Origin: Streptomyces sp. S465
GTDB taxonomy: Bacteria > Actinomycetota > Actinomycetes > Streptomycetales > Streptomycetaceae
DNA length: 64,000 bases
Assembly (NCBI RefSeq): GCF_026898115.1
Contig: NZ_CP114036.1
Span: 4,830,001-4,894,000 of the forward strand
Direction: 5' to 3'
Part shown: one piece after another, positions 1 to 9,031 of the stretch
Layout of the letters: each line of letters opens with the position of its first letter
Position numbering within the stretch: the stretch's first letter is position 1
Made by a program: the position numbers and the translations under genes
The notes under the pieces: generated by a model
Told to the model about the DNA's origin: nothing
Database searches by the model: none
What the model saw: only the letters and a program-made list of their open reading frames with translations

Positions 1-495
1 CTCCTTCTGCGGCAGCGCCACCGCCATGGCGTTGACCGTGAAGTCCCGACGGACCAGGTCCTCCTCGATCGAGTCGCCGTACGACACCTCCGGCTTCCGA
101 GATGTCCGGTCATAGGCCTCTGACCGATAAGTCGTGATTTCAATCTGGAAACTCTGGTCCGACCCGCTTCCAGGGGACATGCCCTTACGGCAGCCGACCG
201 TGCCGAAGGCGATGCCGACCTCCCAGACCGCGTCCGCCCAGGGCCGGACGATCTTCAGTACCTCGTCCGGCCGGGCGTCCGTCGTGAAATCCAGATCGTT
301 ACCGAGCCGGCCGAGCAGCGCGTCCCGTACCGAGCCGCCGACCAGGGCCAGGCGGAAACCCGCCTGCTGGAAACGGCGAGCGAGATCGTCGGCAACGGGA
401 GAGACCCGCAGGAGTTCGCCCACGGCGCGGCGCTGCACCTGGCTGAGCTCGTGGGGCGACTGCGGGGTTCGGCTGTCTTTGTTGGCGTTCGGCAC
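1..495 (-). CDS. pcnA: CCA tRNA nucleotidyltransferase, 5' part only
   Basis: This is the N-terminal 165 residues of a class II tRNA nucleotidyltransferase, which adds or repairs the 3' CCA of tRNAs; the gene runs off the left edge. The nucleotidyltransferase signature is visible: GGSVRD at residues 53-58, followed by the metal-binding DLD at 67-69. Further on come the GTVG turn and the TTYRSEAYD strand typical of actinobacterial CCA-adding enzymes. The start is taken as the GTG at 493-495, giving VPNANKDS. None of the three tRNA genes in this window encodes CCA, so the enzyme is needed for all of them. It is divergent from the DUF6049 gene. The family call is secure; adding CCA rather than only poly(A) is from family knowledge. 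Confidence 0.93.
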   Translation of the reverse strand, partial: MPNANKDSRTPQSPHELSQVQRRAVGELLRVSPVADDLARRFQQAGFRLALVGGSVRDALLGRLGNDLDFTTDARPDEVLKIVRPWADAVWEVGIAFGTVGCRKGMSPGSGSDQSFQIEITTYRSEAYDRTSRKPEVSYGDSIEEDLVRRDFTVNAMAVALPQKE

Positions 496-673
496 AACAA
501 AACAGAGTACGTGGCCGCGCGCACCAGAGACTCCACACCAAGAGGACCACCACTGCGTAACGATCTTGTGGAGCCGTCCACAGCACTTCGCCACAGCGGG
601 CATCGTTACCATTTCGTGGACGCACATTGCGACGACCACTGACGATCTACTGACGACGAGGACGGGCGAGCGC

Positions 674-3031
674 GTGGCCGATGCGGCAGACCTCCGGGGG
701 ACAACTTCCGCTCGTGCCCGACGATGGTTGCGGCACACGGCGGCGCTGCTCGCCGCGGCGCCGGTGCTCGCGGGCCTGGTGCAGATTCCGGCGGCCTCCG
801 CGGCCCACGCCGAGAGCAAGGCAAGCGGCTCCCGGTCGGTGGACGTCTCCATCACCTCGCTGACCCCCACCGCGCCGAAGAAGAGCGACACCCTCACGGT
901 CAGCGGCACCGTCACCAACGACACCAAGTCCACGGTCTCCGACGCCCGCGTCGGTCTCCGCGTCGGCCCGACCATGAACGGCCGCAGCGCGATCGACACC
1001 GCCGCCCGGCGTACCGGCTACTCGGAGGGCCTCGACGGCACCGAGATCGGCGGCAAATACGCCAAGAAGATCGGAAAGCTGCCGGCCGGCGCCAGCCGTG
1101 ACTTCTCTCTCTCCATACCGGTCGGGCAGCTGCACCTGGGGGAGAACGGCGTCTACCAGCTCGGCGTCTCGCTCACCGGTGACACCTCCAGCCAGCCCTG
1201 GCCGCAGGTGCTGGGCATCGAGCGGACCTTCCTGCCCTGGCAGTCGGGTGCGCCCGCGAAGAAGTCCCAGCTCACCTATCTGTGGCCGCTGATCTCCGCC
1301 ACCCATGTGACCGCCCGCACGGACAACGACGAAGACCGCACCCCGATCTTCCGGGACGACCGCCTGGCCTCGGAGCTGGCTCCCGGCGGCCGGCTCCAGC
1401 AGATGGTCGCCCTGGGGAAGAACCTCCCCATCACCTGGGTGATCGACCCCGACCTGCTCGCCACGGTCGACGCGATGACGAAGAAGTACGAGGTCCAGGA
1501 CGCCTCGGGCAACGGGACCAAGGCGGGTCACGGGCAGGCGGTCGCCAAGCAGTGGCTCGGCGCCCTGCAGAAGGCCGTGGAGGGCAAGCAGGTGGTCGCG
1601 CTCCCGTTCGCCGACCCGGACCTCGCCGCGCTCGCGCACCGCGGTAAGAACGTCACCGGCTCCCTCGGGCACCTCCAGGACGCCACCGAGCTCGCCTCGA
1701 CGACCGTGGAGACCGTCCTCGGGGTGAAGCCGCGCACCGACTTCGCCTGGCCGGTGGACGGCGCGATCGACTCCTCGGTCGTGGATGTCGCCACCTCCGC
1801 GGGCGCGCACAACGTGATCGCCCGCAGCGACAGCCTGAGCGAGACCGGCGGGCTCTCCTACACCCCCACCGCGGCCCGCCAGATCGGCGGCGGCAACACG
1901 GCGGTGGTCGCCGACGCCCGGCTGTCGACCGCTTTCACCGGCGACATGTCCAAGGCGGAGAACTCCACTCTCGCCATCCAGAGGTTCCTGGCCCAGAGCC
2001 AGATGATCAACCTGCAGGCGCCGGACAAGCAGCGCAGCATCGTGGTCGCCCCCCAGCGGATGCCCACCACCAGCCAGGCGCAGGCGATGGCGGCGGCCCT
2101 GGAGGGCCTCACCGGGCAGTGGACGCAGCCGCTGAGCCTGGGACAGGCCGCGAAGGCGAAGCCCGACCCGAACGCCACCCAGAGGGTGCCCAGCTCCCGG
2201 TCGTACTCCCGGTCGCTGCGCGCGCGGGAGCTACCGGCCGAGGCGTTCCAGCAGATCCAGGAGACCCAGAGGACCCTGGACAATTTCGAGCCGATCCTCA
2301 CCGCCAAGTACCGGGTGGTCACTCCCTTCGGGAACGCGATCAGGCGCGAGATGTCGACCTCGTGGCGCAGCGAGGCACAGAACGCGGCCGGCTTCCGCCA
2401 TGACGTGCAGACGTATCTGTCCGGGCTCACCAAGAAGGTGCGCCTGGTCCCGAAGACGGACATGACCCTGTCCGGGCGGAGCGCGACCGTCCCGGTGACC
2501 GTCCAGAACAACCTGGTGCAGGGTGTCGAGCTGCGGCTCGTCCTCAAGTCCCACCAGGGCAACCGGCTGGCGGTCAGCGACCCTCAGCTGGTCAATGTCG
2601 AGGGCGGGCACAGCCAGTCCGTGAAGTTCGGGACCACGGCGAACGCGAACGGCCCGGTGTGGGTCTCGGCCCAGCTCTACACTCCGGACGGACAGCCGTA
2701 CGGCGACGAGATGCCGTTCGAGGTGAATGTCACCGAAATCACGTCGACCGTGATCCTCGTGATCGCGGGCGGTGTGCTGCTGCTGGTCCTCGCCGGTGTC
2801 CGGATCTACGTCCAGCGCAAGCGCGCGGCCGCCAAGAGTGGTGAGGACAGCGGAGACGGGGAAGACGCCGAAAATATGCACGGGCAGGATGAGGGCGACA
2901 GTGAGGCCCCGGAGACGGACCGGCGCGCCCCCGCGCACGCCCTCGTGCCCGAGCAGCCGAGTGACCCGGCGTCGGACACCGGATCGCAAAGCGCTGGCCC
3001 ATCCGGCTCGGGTGAGAAAGTGGACCATTGA
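674..3031 (+). CDS. DUF6049 family membrane-anchored secreted protein
   Basis: This predicted extracytoplasmic protein has 785 residues and no known biochemical function. A basic N-terminus and hydrophobic stretch around residues 22-42 (AALLAAAPVLAG) ending in an Ala-rich cleavage region look like a signal peptide. A large beta-rich exported domain follows. One transmembrane helix (about 691-713, VILVIAGGVLLLVLAGV) leads to a basic anchor and an acidic, disordered cytoplasmic tail. The open frame extends upstream to 134, but that part is antisense to pcnA. GTG 674 is the first start that puts the signal peptide at the N-terminus. It lies directly upstream of murJ (48 bp gap) in the same direction, as in other Streptomyces, so a cell-wall role is plausible but inferred. 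Confidence 0.82.
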   Translation: MADAADLRGTTSARARRWLRHTAALLAAAPVLAGLVQIPAASAAHAESKASGSRSVDVSITSLTPTAPKKSDTLTVSGTVTNDTKSTVSDARVGLRVGPTMNGRSAIDTAARRTGYSEGLDGTEIGGKYAKKIGKLPAGASRDFSLSIPVGQLHLGENGVYQLGVSLTGDTSSQPWPQVLGIERTFLPWQSGAPAKKSQLTYLWPLISATHVTARTDNDEDRTPIFRDDRLASELAPGGRLQQMVALGKNLPITWVIDPDLLATVDAMTKKYEVQDASGNGTKAGHGQAVAKQWLGALQKAVEGKQVVALPFADPDLAALAHRGKNVTGSLGHLQDATELASTTVETVLGVKPRTDFAWPVDGAIDSSVVDVATSAGAHNVIARSDSLSETGGLSYTPTAARQIGGGNTAVVADARLSTAFTGDMSKAENSTLAIQRFLAQSQMINLQAPDKQRSIVVAPQRMPTTSQAQAMAAALEGLTGQWTQPLSLGQAAKAKPDPNATQRVPSSRSYSRSLRARELPAEAFQQIQETQRTLDNFEPILTAKYRVVTPFGNAIRREMSTSWRSEAQNAAGFRHDVQTYLSGLTKKVRLVPKTDMTLSGRSATVPVTVQNNLVQGVELRLVLKSHQGNRLAVSDPQLVNVEGGHSQSVKFGTTANANGPVWVSAQLYTPDGQPYGDEMPFEVNVTEITSTVILVIAGGVLLLVLAGVRIYVQRKRAAAKSGEDSGDGEDAENMHGQDEGDSEAPETDRRAPAHALVPEQPSDPASDTGSQSAGPSGSGEKVDH

Positions 3032-3079
3032 GCAATGCCGGGGCCGGTCGGCCGCAGCGGACAATGAGGTGGGGTAGCG

Positions 3080-5464
3080 ATGAACGCGCCGTATGACGGT
3101 GATGGCCGAGTGCCACCGCCGCCGCAGCCTTCGCCTCACGGCCCTCACGACCCTTACGGACAGGAACCGCACCAGCGTGATCCGTATCTGGGCGACGCAC
3201 ATCAGGTGCCCTCGGCCGATCCGCGCCAGTCGTACGGCCAGCAGTACTACCCGCAGGACCCGTACCTGGACGATTCGTACGCGACGGGCAGCTTCACGGC
3301 CTACCCGTATCCGACGCAGGATGCCTACGCCCATGATCCGCTGACGGATCCGCTGTACGACCGGCGCTCCCCTCACGCACCGCAGCACGGCGGCTACCAG
3401 CAGGAGTACTACCAGCAGCCCCCCACGCCGCAGGGCCCCGATCCCCGCGTATGGCCCTCCGAGGCCGGTCCCGGCCACCAGGGCGCGGCACAGCAGCCGT
3501 ACACCGACGGACAGGCGTACACCGCCGGTCAGCCGGACCACGGCTATCAGGGGGCCGCCGACGGCTACGGCGCGGAAGAGCAGCCGCAGCGGGACGCGTT
3601 CGCGCATCTCTACCGCGATCAGCAGCCCTATGAGCCCCGGTCCGCCCAGGGCTATCCGCAGGGCTCACAGGACTACCCGCACGGGCAGACGCCCGCCCAG
3701 GGGCAGGCACCGGTCCCCGGACCGTCGAGGTCCGAGTCCGCCCAGGCCACGGCCGCCGCTCCCACGGTGGCCGCTCCGGTGGTGACCGCCCCCGCGGCCG
3801 AGCCCCGGCAGAAGAAGCCGTCGGGGGGCCGGGCGGGCGGTCTGCTCCAGTCCAGCGCGCTGATGGCCGCGGGCACCCTGGTCTCCCGTCTGACCGGTTT
3901 CGTCCGGCAGATGGTGATCGTCGCGGGTCTGGGCGCCGCCAGCCTCGGCCAGGCGTACCAGGTCGCCTATCAGCTGCCTGCGATGATCTACTTCCTCACC
4001 GTCGGCGGCGGTCTGAACTCGGTCTTCGTCCCGCAGCTCGTGCGCGCGATGAAGGAGGACGACGACGGCGGAGTCGCCTACGCCAACCGTCTGCTCACGC
4101 TGACGATGGTCGCGCTGGGCAGCCTCGTCGCGGTGTCGCTGTTCGCGGCCCCGGCACTGATCCGGATGCTCTCCGCGGACATCGCCAGCGATCCCCCGGC
4201 CAACGAGGTGGCGGTCACCTTCGCCCGCTACTGCCTGCCCACCATCTTCTTCATGGGCGTGCACGTCGTGGTCGGCCAGATCCTCAACGCCCGGGGCAAG
4301 TTCGGCGCGATGATGTGGACCCCGGTCCTCAACAACATCGTCGTCATCGCCACCTTCGGCCTCTTCATCTGGGTGTTCGGCACCTCCAGCAACTCCAACA
4401 TGGGCGTCACGACCATCACGCCGGAAGGCATCCGGCTGCTGGGCATCGGCACGCTCCTCGGCCTCACCGTCCAGGCCCTGGCGATGTTCCCCTACCTCCG
4501 GGCAGCCGGTTTCCGCTTCCGGCCGCGCTTCGACTGGCGTGGCCACGGCCTCGGCAAGGCCGCCAAGCTGGCCAAGTGGACGGTGCTGTTCGTGCTCGCC
4601 AACCAGGCCGGCAACATCGTGGTGACCCAGCTCGCCACCGCGGCCGGTACGGAGGCCGACAACGGGGGCCACCCGGGAGCGAGCTACGTCGGCTACACGA
4701 GCGCCCAGCTCATCTGGAACATGCCCCAGGCCATCATCACCGTCTCGGTGATGGCCGCTCTGCTGCCCAGGCTCTCCCGGGCGGCCCACGACGGCGACCC
4801 CGGAGCGGTCCGCGACGACATCTCGCAGGGCCTGCGCACCTCCGCCGTCGCCATCGTCCCCCTCGCCTTCGGCTTCATCGCGCTCGGCATCCCCCTGTGC
4901 ACCCTGCTCTTCGGGACCTCGGGCACCGCGACGGCCCAAGCCATGGGCTACATCCTCATGGCGTTCGGCCTCGGCCTCATCCCGTTCTCCGTGCAGTACG
5001 TCGTCCTGCGTGGTTTCTACGCCTACGAGGACACCCGCACCCCCTTCTACAACACGGTGATCGTCGCCGCCGTCAACGCCGCGGGCTCCGCCCTCGCCTA
5101 TGCCGTGCTCCCCGCCCGCTGGGCCGTCGCCGGTATGGCCGCCGCCTACGGCCTGGCCTACGCCACCGGCGTGGGCGTGGCCTGGAAGCGGCTGCGCAAG
5201 CGGCTGGGCGGCGATCTGGACGGCCCCCGCGTCGTCCGCACCTACACCCGCCTCGCGGGCGCCAGCATCCCGGCCGCCCTGCTGAGCGGTGGCGCGGCCT
5301 ACGCCATCATGCAGACCATCGGAATGGGCGTCGCCGGCTCGCTGGCGGCTCTGCTGGGCGGCGGCCTCGTTCTTGTCGCGGTCTTCTACATTGCTGCGAA
5401 ACGGATGCGCGTTGAGGAGCTGACAGCCATGGTCGGTATGGTGCGCGGACGACTCGGACGCTGA
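3080..5464 (+). CDS. murJ: MurJ (MviN) lipid II flippase with long disordered N-terminus
   Basis: This is the 794-residue flippase of the MOP superfamily that moves lipid II across the membrane for peptidoglycan synthesis. Residues 1 to about 245 are a low-complexity cytoplasmic extension rich in Pro, Gln, Tyr and Gly. The membrane core begins near residue 253 (GLLQSSALMAAGTLVSRLTG) and holds about 14 helices, including the conserved early RLTGFVR segment. A GAGGTGGGG ribosome-binding site precedes ATG 3080. In Mycobacterium tuberculosis the MurJ homologue (Rv3910) carries a pseudokinase and an extracellular domain at its C-terminus. Here the protein ends after the membrane core and those parts are the next gene. 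It probably shares a transcript with that gene. Confidence 0.95.
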   Translation: MNAPYDGDGRVPPPPQPSPHGPHDPYGQEPHQRDPYLGDAHQVPSADPRQSYGQQYYPQDPYLDDSYATGSFTAYPYPTQDAYAHDPLTDPLYDRRSPHAPQHGGYQQEYYQQPPTPQGPDPRVWPSEAGPGHQGAAQQPYTDGQAYTAGQPDHGYQGAADGYGAEEQPQRDAFAHLYRDQQPYEPRSAQGYPQGSQDYPHGQTPAQGQAPVPGPSRSESAQATAAAPTVAAPVVTAPAAEPRQKKPSGGRAGGLLQSSALMAAGTLVSRLTGFVRQMVIVAGLGAASLGQAYQVAYQLPAMIYFLTVGGGLNSVFVPQLVRAMKEDDDGGVAYANRLLTLTMVALGSLVAVSLFAAPALIRMLSADIASDPPANEVAVTFARYCLPTIFFMGVHVVVGQILNARGKFGAMMWTPVLNNIVVIATFGLFIWVFGTSSNSNMGVTTITPEGIRLLGIGTLLGLTVQALAMFPYLRAAGFRFRPRFDWRGHGLGKAAKLAKWTVLFVLANQAGNIVVTQLATAAGTEADNGGHPGASYVGYTSAQLIWNMPQAIITVSVMAALLPRLSRAAHDGDPGAVRDDISQGLRTSAVAIVPLAFGFIALGIPLCTLLFGTSGTATAQAMGYILMAFGLGLIPFSVQYVVLRGFYAYEDTRTPFYNTVIVAAVNAAGSALAYAVLPARWAVAGMAAAYGLAYATGVGVAWKRLRKRLGGDLDGPRVVRTYTRLAGASIPAALLSGGAAYAIMQTIGMGVAGSLAALLGGGLVLVAVFYIAAKRMRVEELTAMVGMVRGRLGR

Positions 5465-5574
5465 TCATTGAGCACAACCATCGTCCGCCACCGTGTGTCG
5501 TGCATAGCGGCGGACTGTGGGCACAATTGTCTTGGCTCGGAGCAGGTGCAACGGATGGGGAGGCAGGAACGACG

Positions 5575-7302
5575 GTGGCGGAACGGAGCACAGCTGCCGT
5601 CGACGTGGCCGACAGCGGTGGAGAGGAGCCGCTGACCGCCGAGGCGGGCAAGGCCACGGCCGACGGGGCGGGGACGAAGAAGAAGGCCGGCAAGGGGACA
5701 GAGGCCGCGGTCACCGACGATGCGGGTGCCGCGGCCGAAGCGAGCCCTCTGGAGCTGCACAGCGGTCACAAGCTGGCCAGACGCTACCGTCTGGAGGAGT
5801 GCGTCACCCGTCTGGACGGATTCAGCAGTTGGCGTGCCGTGGACGAGAAACTGCGGCGCGCCGTCGGAGTGCATGTGCTGCCCGCCGACCATCCGCGCAC
5901 CAGGCCGGTGCTCGCCGCCGCCCGTTCGGCGGCCCTGCTGGGCGACCCCCGCTTCGTCCAGGTCCTCGACGCCGTCGAGGAGAACGATCTTGTCTACGTC
6001 GTCCATGAGTGGCTTCCCGACGCCACCGAACTCACCGCCGTGCTGGCCGCCGGGCCACTCGAGCCGCACGACGCGTACCAACTGGTCAGCCAGGTCTCCC
6101 AGGCCATGGCCGCCGCCCACCGTGAGGGCTTGGCCCATCTGCGACTCAACCCCGGCTCCGTACTGCGCACCGAATCCGGCCAGTACCGCATCCGCGGACT
6201 CGCCGTCATGGCCGCCTTGCGCGGGATCACCGCCGACCACCCCCAACGCACCGACACCGAGGCGATCGGCGCGCTGCTGTACGCGGCGCTCACCCAGCGC
6301 TGGCCCTACGAGACGGACGCCTACGGCCTCTCCGGGCTGCCCAAGGGTGTGGGCCTGATCGCCCCCGACCAGGTCCGCGCGGGAGTGCACCGCGGGCTGT
6401 CCGAGCTCGCGATGCGCGCGCTGGTCAACGACGGGGCCACCGCCTCCCGTCAGGACCAACCCTGCACCACCCCCGAGGAGCTGGCCAAGGCCGTCGCGGC
6501 CATGCCGCGCATCCGGCCCCCCGAGCCCGCCTTCACCCCCTCACCGGCGTATCAGCGCACGACGTACCAACAAGGCGTGTACGGTCAGACCCCGCCCCGG
6601 GGCGGCACCTCGCCCGCGGCCGCTCCCGTACCGCCTCCGCCGCCGCTGCAGAGCCGCACGGGCAAGGCCCTCAAATGGACCGTCTCGGCCCTTCTGATCG
6701 CCGCCCTGGGTCTCGGCAGCTGGCAGCTCGCGGACACCCTGCTGAAGGACGAGAACAACACCAGCCCGAGCAAGTCCACCGGTGAGAAGGACGACGGCAA
6801 CGCCGGAAAGGTTGTCAGCAAACCGCTGAAGATTGAGGGCTCCGCCGAGTTCGCCCCCGATGGCTCGTTCCAGAACAGCGACCAGGCCCAGCTCACCCAC
6901 GACAACGACCCGTCGACGTACTGGCGCACCAAGAGCTACGACGACGGCCCGGAGTTCGCCCCCAGCATCAAGAAGGGCGTCGGGATCGTCTATGACCTCG
7001 GCTCCGAGCAGGAGGTCAGCGGTGCCTCCGTGGGACTCCACTACGGGGGTTCCTACACACAGATCTCGCTGTACGCTACGGATTCCCTGAATCCGTCCGC
7101 GTCCGCGTCCGATCCGGTCGGCTCGTTCAAGAAGATCACCTCGCGCAAGACCACGAGCAAGACCGCCGAGCTGAAGGTCAAGAACTCGGTGAAGACCCGC
7201 TACGTCCTCGTCTGGATGACCGCCCTCCCGTCCTCTCCACCCGAGCAGTACTACACACACCCCTACAAGCAAGCCATCACCGAAGTGAAGTTCACCGGCT
7301 GA
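5575..7302 (+). CDS. Membrane pseudokinase with C-terminal discoidin-like domain
   Basis: This 575-residue protein has a cytoplasmic kinase-like domain (about 60-310), a Pro-rich linker, one transmembrane helix (about 368-390, TVSALLIAALGLGSW) and an extracellular domain (about 420-575) resembling F5/8-type or NPCBM-like galactose-binding folds. The catalytic residues are gone: the VAVK lysine position reads VGVHVLP, the HRDxKxxN loop reads HLRLNPGSVL, and no DFG is present. It is therefore a pseudokinase. The arrangement equals the C-terminal half of mycobacterial MviN, where PknB phosphorylation of the pseudokinase recruits FhaA. GTG 5575 is chosen because it follows a GGGGAGG site and matches the usual VAERST N-terminus; an in-frame GTG at 5500 is possible. 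sigM follows after 29 bp. Confidence 0.85.
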   Translation: MAERSTAAVDVADSGGEEPLTAEAGKATADGAGTKKKAGKGTEAAVTDDAGAAAEASPLELHSGHKLARRYRLEECVTRLDGFSSWRAVDEKLRRAVGVHVLPADHPRTRPVLAAARSAALLGDPRFVQVLDAVEENDLVYVVHEWLPDATELTAVLAAGPLEPHDAYQLVSQVSQAMAAAHREGLAHLRLNPGSVLRTESGQYRIRGLAVMAALRGITADHPQRTDTEAIGALLYAALTQRWPYETDAYGLSGLPKGVGLIAPDQVRAGVHRGLSELAMRALVNDGATASRQDQPCTTPEELAKAVAAMPRIRPPEPAFTPSPAYQRTTYQQGVYGQTPPRGGTSPAAAPVPPPPPLQSRTGKALKWTVSALLIAALGLGSWQLADTLLKDENNTSPSKSTGEKDDGNAGKVVSKPLKIEGSAEFAPDGSFQNSDQAQLTHDNDPSTYWRTKSYDDGPEFAPSIKKGVGIVYDLGSEQEVSGASVGLHYGGSYTQISLYATDSLNPSASASDPVGSFKKITSRKTTSKTAELKVKNSVKTRYVLVWMTALPSSPPEQYYTHPYKQAITEVKFTG

Positions 7303-7331
7303 GCCGGCTGATCGGGGAGGGGGCTCGAACG

Positions 7332-8021
7332 GTGGACGACGCCACCATCGGCGAGGCGAGCGACAGCGAGCTCCTTGCCCGGCACGTCGACGGCGATCCG
7401 GACGCCTTCAGCGAAATAGTGCGGCGCCACCGCGACCGACTCTGGGCGGTGGCGCTGCGCACCCTCGGCGACCGGGAGGAAGCCGCCGACGCGGTCCAGG
7501 ACGCACTCGTCTCCGCCTACCGCGCCGCGCACACCTTCCGGGGCCAGTCCGCGGTGACGACCTGGCTGCACCGCATCACGGTCAACGCCTGTCTGGACCG
7601 GGCCCGCAAGGCCGCCTCCCGTCGTACCTCTCCTGTCGACGACACCGAGCGGCTTGAGCACCTGCTGGAACCCCATGAATCCGCCGCCGCTCCCGCCGAG
7701 CGCGGCGATCTCCACCGCGAACTGCTGCGGGCGCTGCGCACCCTCCCGCCCGAGCAGCGGGCCGCCCTGGTCCTGGTCGACATGCAGGGCTATCCCGTCG
7801 CGGAGGCGGCGAAGGTACTGGACGTTCCCACCGGCACCGTGAAGAGCCGCTGTGCCCGGGGCCGCGCACGGCTGCTGCCGTTGCTCTCACATCTCCATCC
7901 CAGCGGGAGGGGTAGCTCACCTCCGGGCGGGGGAAGGAACCGGACGCAGGGGACGTCCGTCCCACCGGCGGCAGGACCGAACGACACAGATGCCGTGAAG
8001 GGCGGAGGTGGGCGAGCGTGA
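7332..8021 (+). CDS. sigM: ECF RNA polymerase sigma factor SigM
   Basis: This 229-residue group IV sigma factor directs RNA polymerase to envelope and oxidative stress promoters. Region 2 spans about residues 15-90 (DAFSEIVRRHRDRLWAVALR, then DREEAADAVQDALVSAYR). Region 4 with its helix-turn-helix spans about 130-185 (LPPEQRAALVLVDMQGYPV, then VPTGTVKSRCARGRARL). The C-terminal 40 residues are a low-complexity tail. GTG 7332 follows a strong GGGGAGGGGG site. It overlaps the next gene by four bases (GTGA), the usual sigma/anti-sigma coupling. The neighbours murJ, trxB and parB match the sigM locus of Streptomyces coelicolor, which supports the gene symbol. SigM autoregulation is known in relatives but no promoter is claimed here. 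Confidence 0.93.
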   Translation: MDDATIGEASDSELLARHVDGDPDAFSEIVRRHRDRLWAVALRTLGDREEAADAVQDALVSAYRAAHTFRGQSAVTTWLHRITVNACLDRARKAASRRTSPVDDTERLEHLLEPHESAAAPAERGDLHRELLRALRTLPPEQRAALVLVDMQGYPVAEAAKVLDVPTGTVKSRCARGRARLLPLLSHLHPSGRGSSPPGGGRNRTQGTSVPPAAGPNDTDAVKGGGGRA

Positions 8022-8995
8022 CATCCTCGACGGACACGGACGAGCACCCTGAAGTCGCGGAGATCTCCGCACTCACCGAGGGTCTGCTCTCTCCGTCCCG
8101 CGCCGTCGATGTGCGCACTCACCTCGCCGGCTGTGTGCTGTGCGCGGATGTGTGGACATCCCTGGACGAGATCCGCTCCATGCTCGGGACCCTGCCCGGC
8201 CCGGTGCGGATGCCCGCCGATGTCGCGGGCCGTATCGACGCGGCGCTGGCCGCCGAAGCACTTCTCGACGCGACCGCCCCCGAGGGCGTCTCCGATGTTT
8301 CACGTGAAACCCCGGACCCGACCTCGGCGCCCACCCCTGTTTCACGTGAAACGGCCGACGGCGTCTCGGGCACTCCCGGCTCCGACTCCGTGGAACTCGC
8401 AGCCAAGCCGTCCACCGTGGCGGACCGGCCCGCTGGGCGCCCGCGTGGCGCCACCGGACCGGGACGAGGATCCACCGGGCCCAGCACTCGTCCCGGCCGC
8501 GCCCGCCGCTGGCGCAAGGCCGTCCTCGGTGGTGCCTGTGCCGCGGCGGTGATCGGCCTCGGATCCCTCTTCCTCCAGGACGGCTCCTCCGGCGATCACG
8601 ACGACACCGGTCCCCAGGCTCACGCCAGCCAGAGCTCCGGGAAGTCCACCCTCTCCTCGGGCACGCTCAAGGACCGTGTGCACGAACTGCTCGCCGAGCG
8701 AAAGTCCACCACATCGGACGGTGTCACCGGGCAGGAGAACACGCCCGATGTGCCGCTGCGCGCCGACGACGACCCGCATGTGCCGTCCTGTGTACAGAGC
8801 GGCACCGGCCGCAAGGATCCGGCTCTCGCGGCACAGCAGGACACCTACGACGGCCAGACCGCCTATATCGTCGTCCTGCCCCATCCGTCCGACAGCTCGC
8901 TCGTCGACGCCTTCGTGATCGACGCATCCTGTGTCTCGGTATCCCCGTCTTCCCCCGGGAAGCTTCTGGTGAGCCGGACCTACCCGCGAGGCTGA
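8018..8995 (+). CDS. rsmA: Anti-sigma-M factor RsmA, membrane-anchored
   Basis: This 325-residue anti-sigma factor is predicted to hold SigM at the membrane. The N-terminal cytoplasmic domain carries the ZAS-like motif HLAGCVLC (about residues 34-41). A single transmembrane helix (about 171-188, GGACAAAVIGLGSLFL) and an extracytoplasmic C-terminal domain follow. The S. coelicolor homologue was reported to bind a [2Fe-2S] cluster, so redox sensing is plausible, but that is family knowledge. Its start overlaps the sigM stop (GTGA). The linker between the anti-sigma domain and the membrane helix contains two perfect parS sites, both translated as Val-Ser-Arg-Glu-Thr, so this region serves both protein coding and chromosome segregation. 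Confidence 0.88.
   Translation: MTSSTDTDEHPEVAEISALTEGLLSPSRAVDVRTHLAGCVLCADVWTSLDEIRSMLGTLPGPVRMPADVAGRIDAALAAEALLDATAPEGVSDVSRETPDPTSAPTPVSRETADGVSGTPGSDSVELAAKPSTVADRPAGRPRGATGPGRGSTGPSTRPGRARRWRKAVLGGACAAAVIGLGSLFLQDGSSGDHDDTGPQAHASQSSGKSTLSSGTLKDRVHELLAERKSTTSDGVTGQENTPDVPLRADDDPHVPSCVQSGTGRKDPALAAQQDTYDGQTAYIVVLPHPSDSSLVDAFVIDASCVSVSPSSPGKLLVSRTYPRG
8297..8310. promoter_or_regulatory. parS: parS site inside rsmA (perfect)
   Basis: The 14-bp palindrome GTTTCACGTGAAAC matches the ParB centromere consensus exactly. It lies in frame inside rsmA and is read as Val-Ser-Arg-Glu-Thr. A second copy starts 42 bp downstream, which should favour ParB loading and spreading. Confidence 0.96.
8339..8352. 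promoter_or_regulatory. parS: Second parS site inside rsmA (perfect)
   Basis: This is another exact GTTTCACGTGAAAC palindrome, exactly 14 codons after the first and again in the Val-Ser-Arg-Glu-Thr frame. The pair sits in the flexible linker of the anti-sigma factor, a segment with little constraint on protein sequence. Confidence 0.96.
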
Positions 8996-9031
8996 GGCAC
9001 ACCGCACACCAGGCCCTGCCTGACAGCGCTC

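Noticed and set aside
134..673. N-terminal extension of the DUF6049 frame.
   Set aside because: It is antisense to the well-conserved pcnA gene, and the signal peptide starts only at GTG 674.
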